From contig JAGBIC010000003.1 in assembly GCA_017935185.1 (NCBI GenBank), forward strand, positions 1 through 64,000: a stretch of 64,000 nucleotides of DNA, given 5' to 3'. Shown here in pieces: positions 7,433 to 17,162 of this stretch. Position numbers and translations under genes: made by a program. Each line of letters opens with the position of its first letter. Within the stretch, counting starts at the first letter, position 1. Origin of the DNA: Alistipes sp. (GTDB lineage: Bacteria > Bacteroidota > Bacteroidia > Bacteroidales > Rikenellaceae). Below the pieces are notes generated by a model, which worked only from the letters and a program-made list of their open reading frames with translations, did no database searches and had not been told where the DNA came from.

Positions 7433-9257
7433 AGTGCGGATAGTAGATTTTCATATTCTTAACCTGCTCGACAAGCTGCGGGCGGGTGATGGTGTCGGTC
7501 AGGTAAAACTCCTCCAGCAAGCTGGCGATGGGGAGCGCTATGGTAGCACCGAAACCACCATTCTCGACATAAACCGAGATGGCAATCTTGGGATTGTCTT
7601 TTGGGGCAAACGAGAGGAATGTAGAGTGGTCACGGCCGTGGGGGTTCTGTGCCGTACCCGTCTTGCCGCATACGTCCCAGCCTGGCAGGTAGGCTCGCCA
7701 CGAAGTACCCGCACCCTCGACATTTACACCGCGCCACATACCCTCGGCAATAGGCTCGAAGTGCTTTGCGTCTACTTTGGTGTATTGTTTTTCGTAGAAA
7801 CGGCGGTCGATAGAATCCTGACCTTCGATAGCCTTTACGATATGGGGAATATAGTAGTATCCTCTGTTGGCTACTGTGGCAGCAAGGTTTGCCATCTGCA
7901 TGGGAGTACAGCCCAACTCGCCCTGACCAATCGATAGTGAAAGCACAGTAAGCGAGTTCCATGAGCCGCGGTAACGCTTGTCGTATAGCTCTCGGGTGGG
8001 AACTGTTCCGGGGCCCTCTCCGAGGAAGTCGGAGTCGAGTTTGCGGCCATAGCCGAAACTACGTACATAGTCGCCCCAGACCTCAAGGCCCTCCTTTACG
8101 TTCTCATATTTCTTGTTCTCGATAATGTCGCGGAAGACGTAGCAGAAATAGGCGTTGCACGACTGCGCCACAGCATTTCTCAGGTCGAGTGGCGATGCGT
8201 GGGCATGACATTTCTGACTGATTTTTCCGACATGGTAACCGCCGTGGCAAGGATACGCCATTGAGGGGGTGAGCACTCCCTCCTGTAATCCGATAAGACC
8301 CTGCACCAACTTGAAGGTCGACCCCGGGGGATATTTCGCCTTTACGGCACGGTTGAAGAGCGGCTGTCGTTTGTTGCCGAGCATGCGCATGTAGTTGTTG
8401 CCTCGCTCGCGGCCGACCAACTCATCTGGGTCGTAGGTGGGCGATGATGCCATAACCAAAATCTCGCCTGTAGATGGTTCGATAGCCACCACGGCGCCAA
8501 CCTTATCCTTCATAAGCTCCTCGGCAAAGGCTTGCAGGCGAGCGTCTATTGTGCAGGTAATTCGCTTGCCGGGGATGGGCAGCGTGTCGTAAAGGCCGTC
8601 CATGTAAGAGCCTTTGATGGCACCATGGGCGTCACGCTCCATAATCTTAACACCATCTTTACCGCGCAGAATAGGCTCATAGGCAGCCTCCACGCCACTT
8701 TTGCCGATGTAGTCACGCATCTTGTACTCGCCCTCGCCGCGCTCGATATCGTTCTTGTCAACCTCGCCTACGTAGCCGAGCAGGTTGCCTCCAATTTTAC
8801 GGGGATATTGGCGTGCTGTACGATATACGGTGTAAAAGCCGGGGAAGTGGTGCTCCTCAAAACGCAATTTAACCTCCTTGGGCAGATAGTTGGTAATCAT
8901 ATAGGGGGCACGAGGATTCATGCGGGCATTGCGCAACTCGCGATCGAGCTTCTCGCGCGAGATGCCCACCACGTCGCAGAAACGGGTGGTGTCGAAGCCC
9001 TGCTTGCCTATTTCGCGATAGATAACCATCAAATCGTAGCACTCCTTGCTCTGCACCAGATACTCTCCGTTGCGGTCGATAACCTCGCCGCGAGGGGCAT
9101 ATTGCACCTCATAGCGCAGCACATTTCCTTTGGCTTGATTTTTATACGAGCTGTCGAAAATCTGTATCGAGGCCAATCGCAGAATAATCACTCCGAATAT
9201 CAGCAACACAATAAACTGCAATATCGTGCGACGTGTATATGCTTCGTTTTGCTGCAT
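7419..9257 (-). CDS. mrdA: Penicillin-binding protein 2 (elongasome transpeptidase)
   Basis: PBP2 crosslinks new peptidoglycan during side-wall growth and activates RodA. It has a single N-terminal membrane anchor (about 10-30), a pedestal region starting at APRGEVIDRNGEYL, and a transpeptidase domain with the three motifs SxxK in PPGSTFKLVQG, SxN in AQSCNAYFC and KTG in CGKTGTAQNPHGRDHS. The 612-residue length is normal. It is coupled to rodA by overlap and lies 3 bases after mreD. Confidence 0.96.
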   Translation of the reverse strand: MQQNEAYTRRTILQFIVLLIFGVIILRLASIQIFDSSYKNQAKGNVLRYEVQYAPRGEVIDRNGEYLVQSKECYDLMVIYREIGKQGFDTTRFCDVVGISREKLDRELRNARMNPRAPYMITNYLPKEVKLRFEEHHFPGFYTVYRTARQYPRKIGGNLLGYVGEVDKNDIERGEGEYKMRDYIGKSGVEAAYEPILRGKDGVKIMERDAHGAIKGSYMDGLYDTLPIPGKRITCTIDARLQAFAEELMKDKVGAVVAIEPSTGEILVMASSPTYDPDELVGRERGNNYMRMLGNKRQPLFNRAVKAKYPPGSTFKLVQGLIGLQEGVLTPSMAYPCHGGYHVGKISQKCHAHASPLDLRNAVAQSCNAYFCYVFRDIIENKKYENVKEGLEVWGDYVRSFGYGRKLDSDFLGEGPGTVPTRELYDKRYRGSWNSLTVLSLSIGQGELGCTPMQMANLAATVANRGYYYIPHIVKAIEGQDSIDRRFYEKQYTKVDAKHFEPIAEGMWRGVNVEGAGTSWRAYLPGWDVCGKTGTAQNPHGRDHSTFLSFAPKDNPKIAISVYVENGGFGATIALPIASLLEEFYLTDTITRPQLVEQVKNMKIYYPHYDNK

Positions 9258-9260
9258 GGT

Positions 9261-9776
9261 TTATCGGTTGAGGATTTTTTCGAGGAACAGACGGGCCAGA
9301 TACCAAATGAAGGCTACTGCCACAATGTCGCTTATAATCATGCGCAGAAACGTGTGCAGGGCGTAACGCAGCGAGAGTGCTTCGAGTCCAAAGTATATGG
9401 CGCTATGGAGTATCACCACCGAGATGATATACCACAACTGATACTTCTCGGTAAGGCGCAGCATCGAAGGTACGGCTGCATCTGAGCCTGCCGAGTATCC
9501 GCATGTCAGATAGAGAATCGTGGGGCGCAAAAATCCTGCGGCAGTGGTGGCGATGACATTCAATCCACACATGCCTGTCATCATATCAATCACCAGACCC
9601 AAAGCGGCCGAGAGCGACACCATCCATATAGGTTGGGTGTCGAGTGGCAGCAGAATGATGAATGCAATATATATCAAGGGGTGGAAATATACGCTGAGCG
9701 AGATGTTGTCGACAAGAAAAATCTGCAACAGCACCAACGTAATAAATAATCCTCCGTATATTAGTTTCTTCTGCAT
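9261..9776 (-). CDS. mreD: Rod shape-determining protein MreD
   Basis: This 171-residue, very hydrophobic protein with about five membrane helices lies between mreC and mrdA, the standard position of MreD. MreD stabilises the MreC-PBP2 complex. Sequence conservation in the family is weak, so the call rests mainly on topology, the LGLVIDMMTGMCGLN segment and position in the operon. Confidence 0.88.
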   Translation of the reverse strand: MQKKLIYGGLFITLVLLQIFLVDNISLSVYFHPLIYIAFIILLPLDTQPIWMVSLSAALGLVIDMMTGMCGLNVIATTAAGFLRPTILYLTCGYSAGSDAAVPSMLRLTEKYQLWYIISVVILHSAIYFGLEALSLRYALHTFLRMIISDIVAVAFIWYLARLFLEKILNR

Positions 9777-9788
9777 GTGTTTAGTGTT

Positions 9789-10652
9789 CTATTCGATTTC
9801 GCCACGTTTGGTTGACTCCAAATCGGAGATGTCGCCATAGTCGGCATTGTTGATGAGCAATACATTGTTCAGCCCTGTAATATCGACTGCCAAACGAATC
9901 ACCACATCATAGAAAGTCTGGTTCTCGTTAAGTTGGTAGCTCTCCACAAAGCCAATCTTAATGCCTTCGGGGAAGTAGTGCGATTTTCCCGAAGAGATAA
10001 TCTCGTCACCAACTTCAATGTCGGCATACTTCGACAGCTCGGTCATCTCCACTTTGTATGGGCTGCGGCCGCTCCACGAAATCGAACCATAGTAGTTGTC
10101 GCCTGCGACCTTGCCGCTGGTGAGGAATTTTGTGTTAAGCAGGGTCTTCACCACCGAATAGCGCTCGCTGCATCCAACTACATAACCCACCATAACGCCG
10201 TTGGGTGATATCGCAGCCATCTCTTCGCGAACCCCGTGCATAAGCCCTCGGTTGAGGGTCATGAAGTTGTCGGTGTGGTGTATGGTACTCGACACGATGC
10301 GTGCGGGGATATAGCTGAATTGTGCCATGCTCACAGCCATGAGCGAGTCCATCTGGTCAAAAGCAAGTGAATCGGTTGCAAGGTCAGCCTCGCGCTCGGT
10401 GTAGTAGGCGAGGCGATTTTCGAGGTCGGCAATGCGCTGTGTGAGCATCTCGTTTTCGCGACCCAGAGTGAAATAGTGCTTCAGGTTATAGATGCCGCTC
10501 TGAACACCACCCACAACGCTGCCGGCCCGAGCAAGAATCTTGGCCTGGTTGTAGTATGTCGAGTGCGCATAGTAGTTCAATGCTACCGCTTCGATGATTA
10601 TGAAGAGGAGCAAGACATAAATCCTGCGCAGAAATTCAATGAGTTTATACAT
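9789..10652 (-). CDS. mreC: Rod shape-determining protein MreC
   Basis: MreC is the periplasmic scaffold of the elongasome, and its binding activates PBP2. It has one membrane anchor (about 10-27), a coiled coil (about 60-95, ENEMLTQRIADLENRLAYY) and a C-terminal beta-barrel domain with NSYxxLNRG-like TLNRGLMHGVREEMAAISP, then VVGCSERYSVVKTLLN. 287 residues is normal. It starts 140 bases after the mreB stop. Confidence 0.94.
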   Translation of the reverse strand: MYKLIEFLRRIYVLLLFIIIEAVALNYYAHSTYYNQAKILARAGSVVGGVQSGIYNLKHYFTLGRENEMLTQRIADLENRLAYYTEREADLATDSLAFDQMDSLMAVSMAQFSYIPARIVSSTIHHTDNFMTLNRGLMHGVREEMAAISPNGVMVGYVVGCSERYSVVKTLLNTKFLTSGKVAGDNYYGSISWSGRSPYKVEMTELSKYADIEVGDEIISSGKSHYFPEGIKIGFVESYQLNENQTFYDVVIRLAVDITGLNNVLLINNADYGDISDLESTKRGEIE

Positions 10653-10792
10653 CCTAAAAACCTAACATATTTCGGGTGAAACTTCCCCGTCATATAAACA
10701 ATTTTTACGAAAAGAATCTGCCTAACAACGACGTTATGCAGACTCTTTGTAGTAACGTGGGAAAACCCGTTTCCGATATATCTACGACTAAA

Positions 10793-11812
10793 TTATCGCA
10801 AAAGGAATGAGAACTTGTTGCGGTTCTTCATCGCGATGCCTGTACCGCGGGCAATGGCACGCAACGGATCTTCGGCAATGTGGAACGGCAGACCCGATTT
10901 GTCTGACAATCGCTTGTCGAGACCCTTAATCAAGGCACCACCACCGGCCAGATAGATACCGTTCTTCACGATGTCGGAATATAGCTCGGGGGGCATAGCC
11001 TCCAACACCTTCATGAGTGCAGCGTCGAGCTTGGCAAGTGACTTTTCGAGGGCGTAAGCAATCTCGTTGTATGAAAGAGTTACAGTCTGGGGCAACGAGG
11101 TGAGGATGTTGGGACCTGTGATAACATAATCCTCCGGCTCATCCTCCAGCTCGGGAACGGCGGCACCGATGGCGCACTTGATAGCCTCGGCAGTACGCTC
11201 TCCGATGCGGATGCCGTGCTGCTGGCGCACATAGTTCTTGATATCCTCGGTGAAGACATCACCTGCCACGTTGATAGACTCCGAGCATACGATACCGCCC
11301 AATGAGATACATGCAATCTCTGATGTGCCGCCACCGATGTCGATGACCATGTTGCCTTCGGGGGCTTCAACGTCCAATCCTGCACCGAGAGCAGCGGCCA
11401 TAGGCTCGAAAATCATATAGATGTCGCGACCTCCGGCATGCTCGGCAGAGTCGCGCACGGCACGTATTTCAACATTGGTTGAGCCCGAAGGGATACAGAT
11501 AACCATGCAGAGCGAGGGCGAGAACATGCTGCTCGAGGTGCGCACTTTCTTGATAAGGCCACGCAACATCAGCTCCGTGGCGTTAAAATCGGCAATCACA
11601 CCCTCCTTCAGCGGGCGGATGGTCTTGATGTTCGGGTTGGTACGCTCATGCATCTGGCGGGCCTGCTGGCCTATGGCCATAACCTTGCCGGTGTGAACGT
11701 CGAGAGCCACGATAGAAGGCTCGTCAACCACCACTTTGCCGTTGTGGATAATAAGAGTATTGGCCGTTCCGAGGTCGATGGCCAATTCTTGTGTTAAAGA
11801 AAAAAATCCCAT
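10793..11812 (-). CDS. mreB: Rod shape-determining actin homologue MreB
   Basis: MreB polymerises on the inner membrane and guides the Rod complex. The actin/Hsp70 nucleotide-binding motifs are clear: DLGTANTLIIHNGKVVVDEPS (phosphate 1), MVIDIGGGTSEIACISLGG (phosphate 2) and YLAGGGALIKGLDKRL (adenosine). The 339-residue length is standard. It is the first gene of the minus-strand operon mreB-mreC-mreD-mrdA-rodA-antiporter, with its own promoter at about 11914-11946. Confidence 0.97.
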   Translation of the reverse strand: MGFFSLTQELAIDLGTANTLIIHNGKVVVDEPSIVALDVHTGKVMAIGQQARQMHERTNPNIKTIRPLKEGVIADFNATELMLRGLIKKVRTSSSMFSPSLCMVICIPSGSTNVEIRAVRDSAEHAGGRDIYMIFEPMAAALGAGLDVEAPEGNMVIDIGGGTSEIACISLGGIVCSESINVAGDVFTEDIKNYVRQQHGIRIGERTAEAIKCAIGAAVPELEDEPEDYVITGPNILTSLPQTVTLSYNEIAYALEKSLAKLDAALMKVLEAMPPELYSDIVKNGIYLAGGGALIKGLDKRLSDKSGLPFHIAEDPLRAIARGTGIAMKNRNKFSFLLR

Positions 11813-11913
11813 ATATATTTATTATTTTATAAATCAATTGATTACGGCCTTTGTGGCCGGCCGTTTCAAAAGCTGTGCCTCAAACGAAGGCAACAATCCA
11901 TTCTACGGCACTA

Positions 11914-11946
11914 CAAAGGTAATGAAAAGATGGATAAGTTTTCCAA
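11914..11946 (-). promoter_or_regulatory. Promoter of the mreB operon
   Basis: The minus strand reads TACCTTTG (complement of 11914-11921), a perfect Bacteroidota -7 box, with a TTG -33 element (complement of 11944-11946) about 22 bases upstream. It implies a 5' leader of about 95 bases. Confidence 0.65.
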
Positions 11947-11949
11947 CTT

Positions 11950-11976
11950 TTTGTTAAGAAATTTTTACTATTTTTG
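11950..11976 (+). promoter_or_regulatory. Promoter of gpsA-pgi
   Basis: TATTTTTG at 11969-11976 matches the TAnnTTTG -7 box, and TTTG at 11950-11953 is a possible -33 element with a slightly short spacer. The predicted start lies about 30 bases before the gpsA ATG. Confidence 0.5.
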
Positions 11977-12012
11977 TGCCGATAATTTTTTAGGGATTTT
12001 TAATCCGTAATT

Positions 12013-13008
12013 ATGAGTATCGGAAAGGAGTGTGCAGTCATCGGTTATGGTAGTTGGGCAACGGCTATCGTGAAGATTCTCACCGAGAATGGGGTTAAGG
12101 TTTTTTGGCATGTTTTGAATGCCGAAGTGGCCGCCTCGATTCAGAACGATGGCTACAATTGCAAATATTTGCGGGATGTTGATCTGAACACCTCGCTTAT
12201 CGAAATAGATTCGGATATCAACCATGTGGTAGCCGCCGCAGATGTGGTTGTAGTGGCTATGCCATCGGCTTTTATCAAGAATGTTTTCTCGTCATTGGAG
12301 GGTTCGCTTAAAGGTAAGATGGTGTTTTCGGCCGTCAAGGGAATTATCCCCGATGAGTATATCCTCGTCAGCGACTATCTGATTAAATATCACGGAGCTG
12401 ACGCCTTGCGCATAGGTCTTGTCACAGGCCCTTCGCATGCCGAGGAGGTGGGAATGGGCCGTCTGTCGTATCTTACGGTAGTGAGTCGCAGTGAGCAAGC
12501 GCAAAAAATCATGGGTGCCATGATTGAGCGTGACTACATCAGGGTGAACTATTCGCAGAATATCGAGGCTATAGAGTATGCTGCCATAATGAAGAATGTC
12601 TATGCCCTTGCTGTGGGCCTTGCCTCGGGTCTGGGTTATGGTGACAATTTTATTTCGGTGCTTATCGCCAACTGTGCTGCCGAGATGAGCCGTTTTCTGG
12701 TGGCATGCGGTGCAGAGCGTGACGATATGTATGCCTCGGCTTGTATGGGTGATTTGCTGGTTACCTGCTACTCTAATTATAGTCGTAACCGCCGTTTGGG
12801 TCTGCTCATAGGTCGTGGCTGTACCGTGAAGAGCGCCATGAACGAGATGACTATGGTGGCCGAAGGCTACTACGCAGCCAAATGTATTCGCCACACTGCG
12901 GTGCGTGATGGTGTTGATATGCCTATCGCCGATATGGTCTATGAGGTGCTTTACGAGAAGGCTTCACCCCGCCGTACGATGCGTGAGCTTACAAGGATTT
13001 TGAAATAA
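12013..13008 (+). CDS. gpsA: NAD(P)-dependent glycerol-3-phosphate dehydrogenase GpsA
   Basis: GpsA reduces dihydroxyacetone phosphate to sn-glycerol 3-phosphate for phospholipid synthesis. The Rossmann motif GYGSWATAIVKIL is at residues 9-21. Also visible are GLVTGPSHAEEV and the catalytic-Lys segment EYAAIMKNVYALAVGLASGLGYGDN. 331 residues is typical. pgi follows after 28 bases. The window also holds the catabolic GlpD and a GlpT-like carrier at 57-62.5 kb. Confidence 0.95.
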   Translation: MSIGKECAVIGYGSWATAIVKILTENGVKVFWHVLNAEVAASIQNDGYNCKYLRDVDLNTSLIEIDSDINHVVAAADVVVVAMPSAFIKNVFSSLEGSLKGKMVFSAVKGIIPDEYILVSDYLIKYHGADALRIGLVTGPSHAEEVGMGRLSYLTVVSRSEQAQKIMGAMIERDYIRVNYSQNIEAIEYAAIMKNVYALAVGLASGLGYGDNFISVLIANCAAEMSRFLVACGAERDDMYASACMGDLLVTCYSNYSRNRRLGLLIGRGCTVKSAMNEMTMVAEGYYAAKCIRHTAVRDGVDMPIADMVYEVLYEKASPRRTMRELTRILK

Positions 13009-13036
13009 TTAGATTATAAATTAAAAAAACGAAACA

Positions 13037-14368
13037 ATGAGTTTGATGAAATTGGAGATTGCCAAGTCGGGCGTTGTAATCAACGAGCAGATGAAGGCTG
13101 CGGCTCAAAAGGCCAACGAGTTGTTGCACTCGGGTTTGGGTGCTGGTAATGATTTTCTGGGTTGGGTAAACCTTCCCTCGTCTATCGATGCCGAGCAGTT
13201 GGCAGCTATCGAGGCACAGGCTGCCAAGTTGCGCCAGAAGGCCGAGGTGGTTATCTGCATCGGTATTGGTGGCTCATATTTGGGCGCCAAGGCTGTAATC
13301 GAGGCCATGAGCAACTCTTTCGAGTTCCTCAATAAGAAGCATGCTAACCCCACAGTGGTATTTGCCGGTCAGAACATCTCGGAGGACTACACTCACGAGC
13401 TTTTGGAGGCTGTAAAGGAGTACTCTGTTGCAGCTATCGTTATCTCGAAGTCGGGTACTACCACCGAGCCCGCTATCGCTTTCCGTCTTATCAAGGCCGA
13501 AATCGAGAAGCGTTATGGCAAGGCCGAGGCTGCCGAGCGTATCGTGGCTATCACCGACAAGGCTCGTGGCGCACTCAAGACTTTGGCAACAAACGAGGGC
13601 TATCCCACATTTGTAATTCCCGATAACGTGGGTGGCCGTTTTTCGGTTCTCACTCCCGTGGGTTTGCTTCCTTTGGCTGTGGCAGGTGTAGATATCAAGG
13701 CTTTGGTGGCAGGTGCTACCGCTATGGAGAAGGCTACTGCTACTGATGTGGCTGTTGAGGATAACCTCGCAGCACAGTATGCTATCGTTCGCAACGAGCT
13801 CTATAAGGCAGGCAAGAAGACCGAGATTCTCGGTTCATACGAGCCCAAGTTGCAGTATGTTGCCGAGTGGTGGAAGCAGCTTTATGGTGAGTCAGAGGGT
13901 AAGGATGGTCTGGGTATCTTCCCCGCCAGCGTAACCTTGACTGCCGATCTTCACTCTATGGGTCAGTATATCCAGGAGGGTGAGCGCACCTTGTTCGAGA
14001 CAATTATCTCTGTTGCCGAGTCGAAGTATACCGTTAAAGTTGAGGCTGAAGAGGCTAACCTCGATGGCTTGAACTTCCTTGCCGGCAAGCGTATTTCAGC
14101 GATTAACAAGATGGCCGAGCTCGGCGTTCAGTTGGCACACATCGACGGTGGTGTTCCCAACATCCGCATCGAGATTCCTGCCATTGACGAGACTTCAATC
14201 GGTGCTTTGCTCTACTTCTTCGAGAAGGCGTGCGGTATCAGCGGTTACATCTTGGGCGTTAATCCTTTCAACCAGCCCGGCGTTGAGGCCTACAAGAAGA
14301 ATATGTTTGCTCTTCTCGATAAGCCCGGCTACGAGGAGGAGTCAAAGGCTATCAAGGCTCGTTTGTAA
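13037..14368 (+). CDS. pgi: Glucose-6-phosphate isomerase
   Basis: This enzyme interconverts glucose 6-phosphate and fructose 6-phosphate. At 443 residues it is the short bacterial type (Bacillus/Bacteroides), not the 550-residue E. coli type. Sugar-phosphate-binding motifs are [50 protein letters not shown] (PGI signature 1) and GMP-like catalytic segments around [10 protein letters not shown]. It ends at a strong terminator. Confidence 0.96.
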   Translation: MSLMKLEIAKSGVVINEQMKAAAQKANELLHSGLGAGNDFLGWVNLPSSIDAEQLAAIEAQAAKLRQKAEVVICIGIGGSYLGAKAVIEAMSNSFEFLNKKHANPTVVFAGQNISEDYTHELLEAVKEYSVAAIVISKSGTTTEPAIAFRLIKAEIEKRYGKAEAAERIVAITDKARGALKTLATNEGYPTFVIPDNVGGRFSVLTPVGLLPLAVAGVDIKALVAGATAMEKATATDVAVEDNLAAQYAIVRNELYKAGKKTEILGSYEPKLQYVAEWWKQLYGESEGKDGLGIFPASVTLTADLHSMGQYIQEGERTLFETIISVAESKYTVKVEAEEANLDGLNFLAGKRISAINKMAELGVQLAHIDGGVPNIRIEIPAIDETSIGALLYFFEKACGISGYILGVNPFNQPGVEAYKKNMFALLDKPGYEEESKAIKARL

Positions 14369-14395
14369 TCAGTCAGCAAATCAAGTAATAAAGAA

Positions 14396-14428
14396 AAACC
14401 TGTCCAGCCGTAGGGGTTGGACAGGTTT
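14396..14428. terminator. Bidirectional terminator after pgi
   Basis: An 11-bp perfect stem AAACCTGTCCA / TGGACAGGTTT with an 11-base loop, lying between pgi and the convergent Fib_succ-like gene. Confidence 0.88.
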
Positions 14429-14444
14429 CTTTATTCTCCCGTTG

Positions 14445-15995
14445 TTAGTCTGATACAGGTCGGATGTTATGACCTCTGTAACGATCGCATGTTAGCATTA
14501 TGTATCTTGAATTGTTTATATCAAGAGAGTACGACGTATAATGATAACTATCATTCCTGTTGGGTGTAGAACTCCAGTAAAATGCCCTTTCATTTATATA
14601 ATGGGGGTACCCATATACATCATAACTGCTTTCAAATACCCCTGAAGCAGGAAGGAAGATATATTTACCATTTACCTTGCTTGTGACCTTCATGCCGTTG
14701 CGTCGTCCCAGTGTTGTCCACTCCCATGTGCAGTGCTCCATCAACTCAATAAGTTCGGCTTCTGTCGGCATTCGCCATGAGCCGCCCCAAATTGCTCTTG
14801 CCGGGTCATATTTAGGTTTGCCGACGATATCGCCTCCCGAATCCTTGCCCCTCAGTTCATTCTTCTTTGAGGTCTTATCGGTGTATGTCGATATTTCACC
14901 CCAGTAATAGTGGTCACCACCTCCATCAGGAGTGGTTGCTCCGAGGTTGTATGTGGCCCATTTTGTTCCCGATGGTAATCCTAAATCCACCCATGTGTGG
15001 CCGTTGATCTCTCCATCCGACGGAACAATATCAGTCTTTACATCGTAGTCTGCAACGGGTCGTATGGCATAACCGTAATAACGCTCTCCTATACTCATCT
15101 CACCCAATGCACCGCCGAAGATATAGCTGTGTGCACCGTTGCTTGTCTCGCTTTTATAAGGTGTAGAGGTCCAATACATTCCGCAACCATTGGGCTCGCT
15201 GAGTTTTGTCCCATCCTTCATGCCAGTGGCGGGAAGGAAAATCGATCTGCCATTTTTGGGATTTGTCAGCTCTGCACCCCAACGACCGCCCTTTTGCACA
15301 TACCTCCATATGCAGTAGTGTGCCAACTCGCTGAACTCCTTTTGTGTGGGCATTCTCCAACCTTCGCCCCATTTGGCTGTTGCCACGTCGTATGTCTTGT
15401 CGCCCGAAATGTCATCCAAAGCCTTTCTGTAAGTTTTGGTGTTAGCCTCGGCATATGAAGTTTTTGTGGCGACCTCGCCCCATGAATAGTGCTTGCCCGG
15501 CTGTTCGGGAACTGAGGCATCCACATTGCATGTCGCCCATCGTGTGCCCGAGGGAAGACCCAAATCAACCCACTTGTGACCGTTGATTTCGCCTTCGGTA
15601 GGGCCATAGGGCACTACCGCCTCTATGGTCTGCACGGGATGAGCCCGATTTGGCTTAAACTGCGATTGATTTTGAGGCGTTTGAGCCTGTGCCTGTGCCT
15701 GTGGTTGTGGTTGTTGCGCAGGAGCTTGAGCCTGTGGCTGAACTTGAGCTTGCGGCTGTTGGGCCTGCTGCTGAGCCTGCTGTTGTGGCTGGTCCTGCTG
15801 TTGTTTACCATCTGTCAGTTTATCAAGCCCCTTCTCAACACCTTTGCCGACTTGCTTTGAGACCTCTTTGGTCACTTGGTTTTCAACCTCTTTGACTACG
15901 GCTTTCGATAACTTCTTTAAGAAGCTCTGTGCCGACACATCCATTGCTCCTGCTGATAAAAGCAATGACAATGCGATAATAAACGATTTTTTCAT
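14445..15995 (-). CDS. Secreted protein with two Fib_succ-type domains and a Q/A-rich linker
   Basis: A 516-residue protein with a signal peptide (about 1-22, ending SAQS), a charged amphipathic segment (24-62, KKLSKAVVKEVENQVTKEV), a Gln/Ala/Pro tract (about 65-112), and two homologous domains at about 134-315 and 328-516. Each domain opens with GEING-x-WVDLGLPSGTxWA and carries GEGWRMPT or GGSWRMPT followed by E, FLPA(T/S)G and WSSTP. These features are those of the Fibrobacter succinogenes major paralogous domain (TIGR02145/PF09603) found in surface proteins. Function is unknown; binding or adhesion is an inference. Confidence 0.78.
   Translation of the reverse strand: MKKSFIIALSLLLSAGAMDVSAQSFLKKLSKAVVKEVENQVTKEVSKQVGKGVEKGLDKLTDGKQQQDQPQQQAQQQAQQPQAQVQPQAQAPAQQPQPQAQAQAQTPQNQSQFKPNRAHPVQTIEAVVPYGPTEGEINGHKWVDLGLPSGTRWATCNVDASVPEQPGKHYSWGEVATKTSYAEANTKTYRKALDDISGDKTYDVATAKWGEGWRMPTQKEFSELAHYCIWRYVQKGGRWGAELTNPKNGRSIFLPATGMKDGTKLSEPNGCGMYWTSTPYKSETSNGAHSYIFGGALGEMSIGERYYGYAIRPVADYDVKTDIVPSDGEINGHTWVDLGLPSGTKWATYNLGATTPDGGGDHYYWGEISTYTDKTSKKNELRGKDSGGDIVGKPKYDPARAIWGGSWRMPTEAELIELMEHCTWEWTTLGRRNGMKVTSKVNGKYIFLPASGVFESSYDVYGYPHYINERAFYWSSTPNRNDSYHYTSYSLDINNSRYIMLTCDRYRGHNIRPVSD
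15660..15803 (-). repeat. Low-complexity Q/A-rich coding tract
   Basis: Degenerate hexanucleotide units (CAG/CAA alternating with GCT/GCC) encode about 48 residues of Gln, Ala and Pro joining the signal-peptide region to the first domain. Such a tract could vary in length between strains by slippage. Confidence 0.75.
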
Positions 15996-16100
15996 ATCCA
16001 GTTTCTTTTGATGTTGCGGAACTTTTGGTCAATTATGCAAGGAGGCTCAAACCCGTTTGGCAAGTTGGCTCAGCTTGTTGCAATTTTTTTGTTGTACTCT

Positions 16101-17108
16101 CTATTTTCTGTTCTTGATAATCCACTCGGCAATCTGCACTGCATTAAGCGCAGCGCCCTTTTTGATCTGGTCGGCAACACACCAGAAGGCGAGACCTTTT
16201 TCGTTTGAGATATCCTTGCGAATGCGACCAACATAAACGGGGTCTTTGCCGGCGATAAACAACGGCATGGGATAGATTTTCTCTGCCGGCTCGTCCATCA
16301 AAATCACGCCCTCGCTCTCGGCGAAGGCCTTGCGAGCTTCGTCGGTGGATATTTCGCGCTCGGTCTCCACCCAAATGCTCTCCGAGTGGGCTCGCATCAC
16401 AGGCACACGCACACAGGTGGCCGATACGGCGATGTCGGAGTGCATGATTTTGCGGGTTTCGTGGAACATCTTCATCTCCTCCTTGGTGTAGTCGTTGTCG
16501 GTGAAGACGTCGATATGGGGTATGACGTTGTAGGCCAGCTGGTAAGCAAACTTATTCACCGTGGGCTCTTCGCCTGCGACAATCTCTTCATATTGGTGCT
16601 TGAGCTCGGCCATTGCCTGCGCTCCGCCGCCACTTGCCGATTGATATGTGGCAACATGCACCTTCTTGATATGTGAAAGTTTCTCGATAGCATTTAGGGC
16701 CACAACCATCTGGATAGTGGTGCAGTTGGGGTTGGCGATGATGTTGCGGGGAGTGCATAGCGCATCGGCAGAATTTACCTCGGGAACAACCAAAGGAACA
16801 TCCTCGTCCATGCGGAATGCACTTGAGTTATCAATCATCAGCGTGCCATACTTTGTGATTGTCTCGGCAAACTCCTTCGATGTCGAAGCGCCTGCCGATG
16901 TTAGAGCAATATCAACGCCCTTGAAGTCGTCGTTGTGCTGGAGAAGTTTTACCTCAATCTCCTTGCCGCGAAACATATATTTCGATCCTGCACTGCGCTG
17001 TGAGCCGAACAATACCAGCTCGTCAATGGGGAAATCCACTCTCTCGTTGAGAATCGTCAGGAACTCCTGACCTACGGCGCCACTCGCGCCTACGATAGCA
17101 ATTTTCAT
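16101..17108 (-). CDS. asd: Aspartate-semialdehyde dehydrogenase
   Basis: Asd reduces aspartyl phosphate to the semialdehyde, feeding lysine/diaminopimelate, threonine and methionine synthesis. The N-terminal [14 protein letters not shown] binds NADP. The active-site Cys is in [29 protein letters not shown] carries the catalytic-region His and Arg. At 335 residues it is the Gram-positive/Bacteroidota type. It lies between the Fib_succ-like gene and the PBP1A gene, a setting that suits a diaminopimelate role in wall synthesis. Confidence 0.95.
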   Translation of the reverse strand: MKIAIVGASGAVGQEFLTILNERVDFPIDELVLFGSQRSAGSKYMFRGKEIEVKLLQHNDDFKGVDIALTSAGASTSKEFAETITKYGTLMIDNSSAFRMDEDVPLVVPEVNSADALCTPRNIIANPNCTTIQMVVALNAIEKLSHIKKVHVATYQSASGGGAQAMAELKHQYEEIVAGEEPTVNKFAYQLAYNVIPHIDVFTDNDYTKEEMKMFHETRKIMHSDIAVSATCVRVPVMRAHSESIWVETEREISTDEARKAFAESEGVILMDEPAEKIYPMPLFIAGKDPVYVGRIRKDISNEKGLAFWCVADQIKKGAALNAVQIAEWIIKNRK

Positions 17109-17162
17109 CTCTTCCTAACTTTAAATATGTTGATAGACCATCGGTCTGTCATGTTAAACTCT

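Noticed and set aside
8532..9485. A 317-codon open frame on the plus strand
   Set aside because: It runs antisense through mrdA, has no recognisable domain, and arises from the biased codon use of mrdA.
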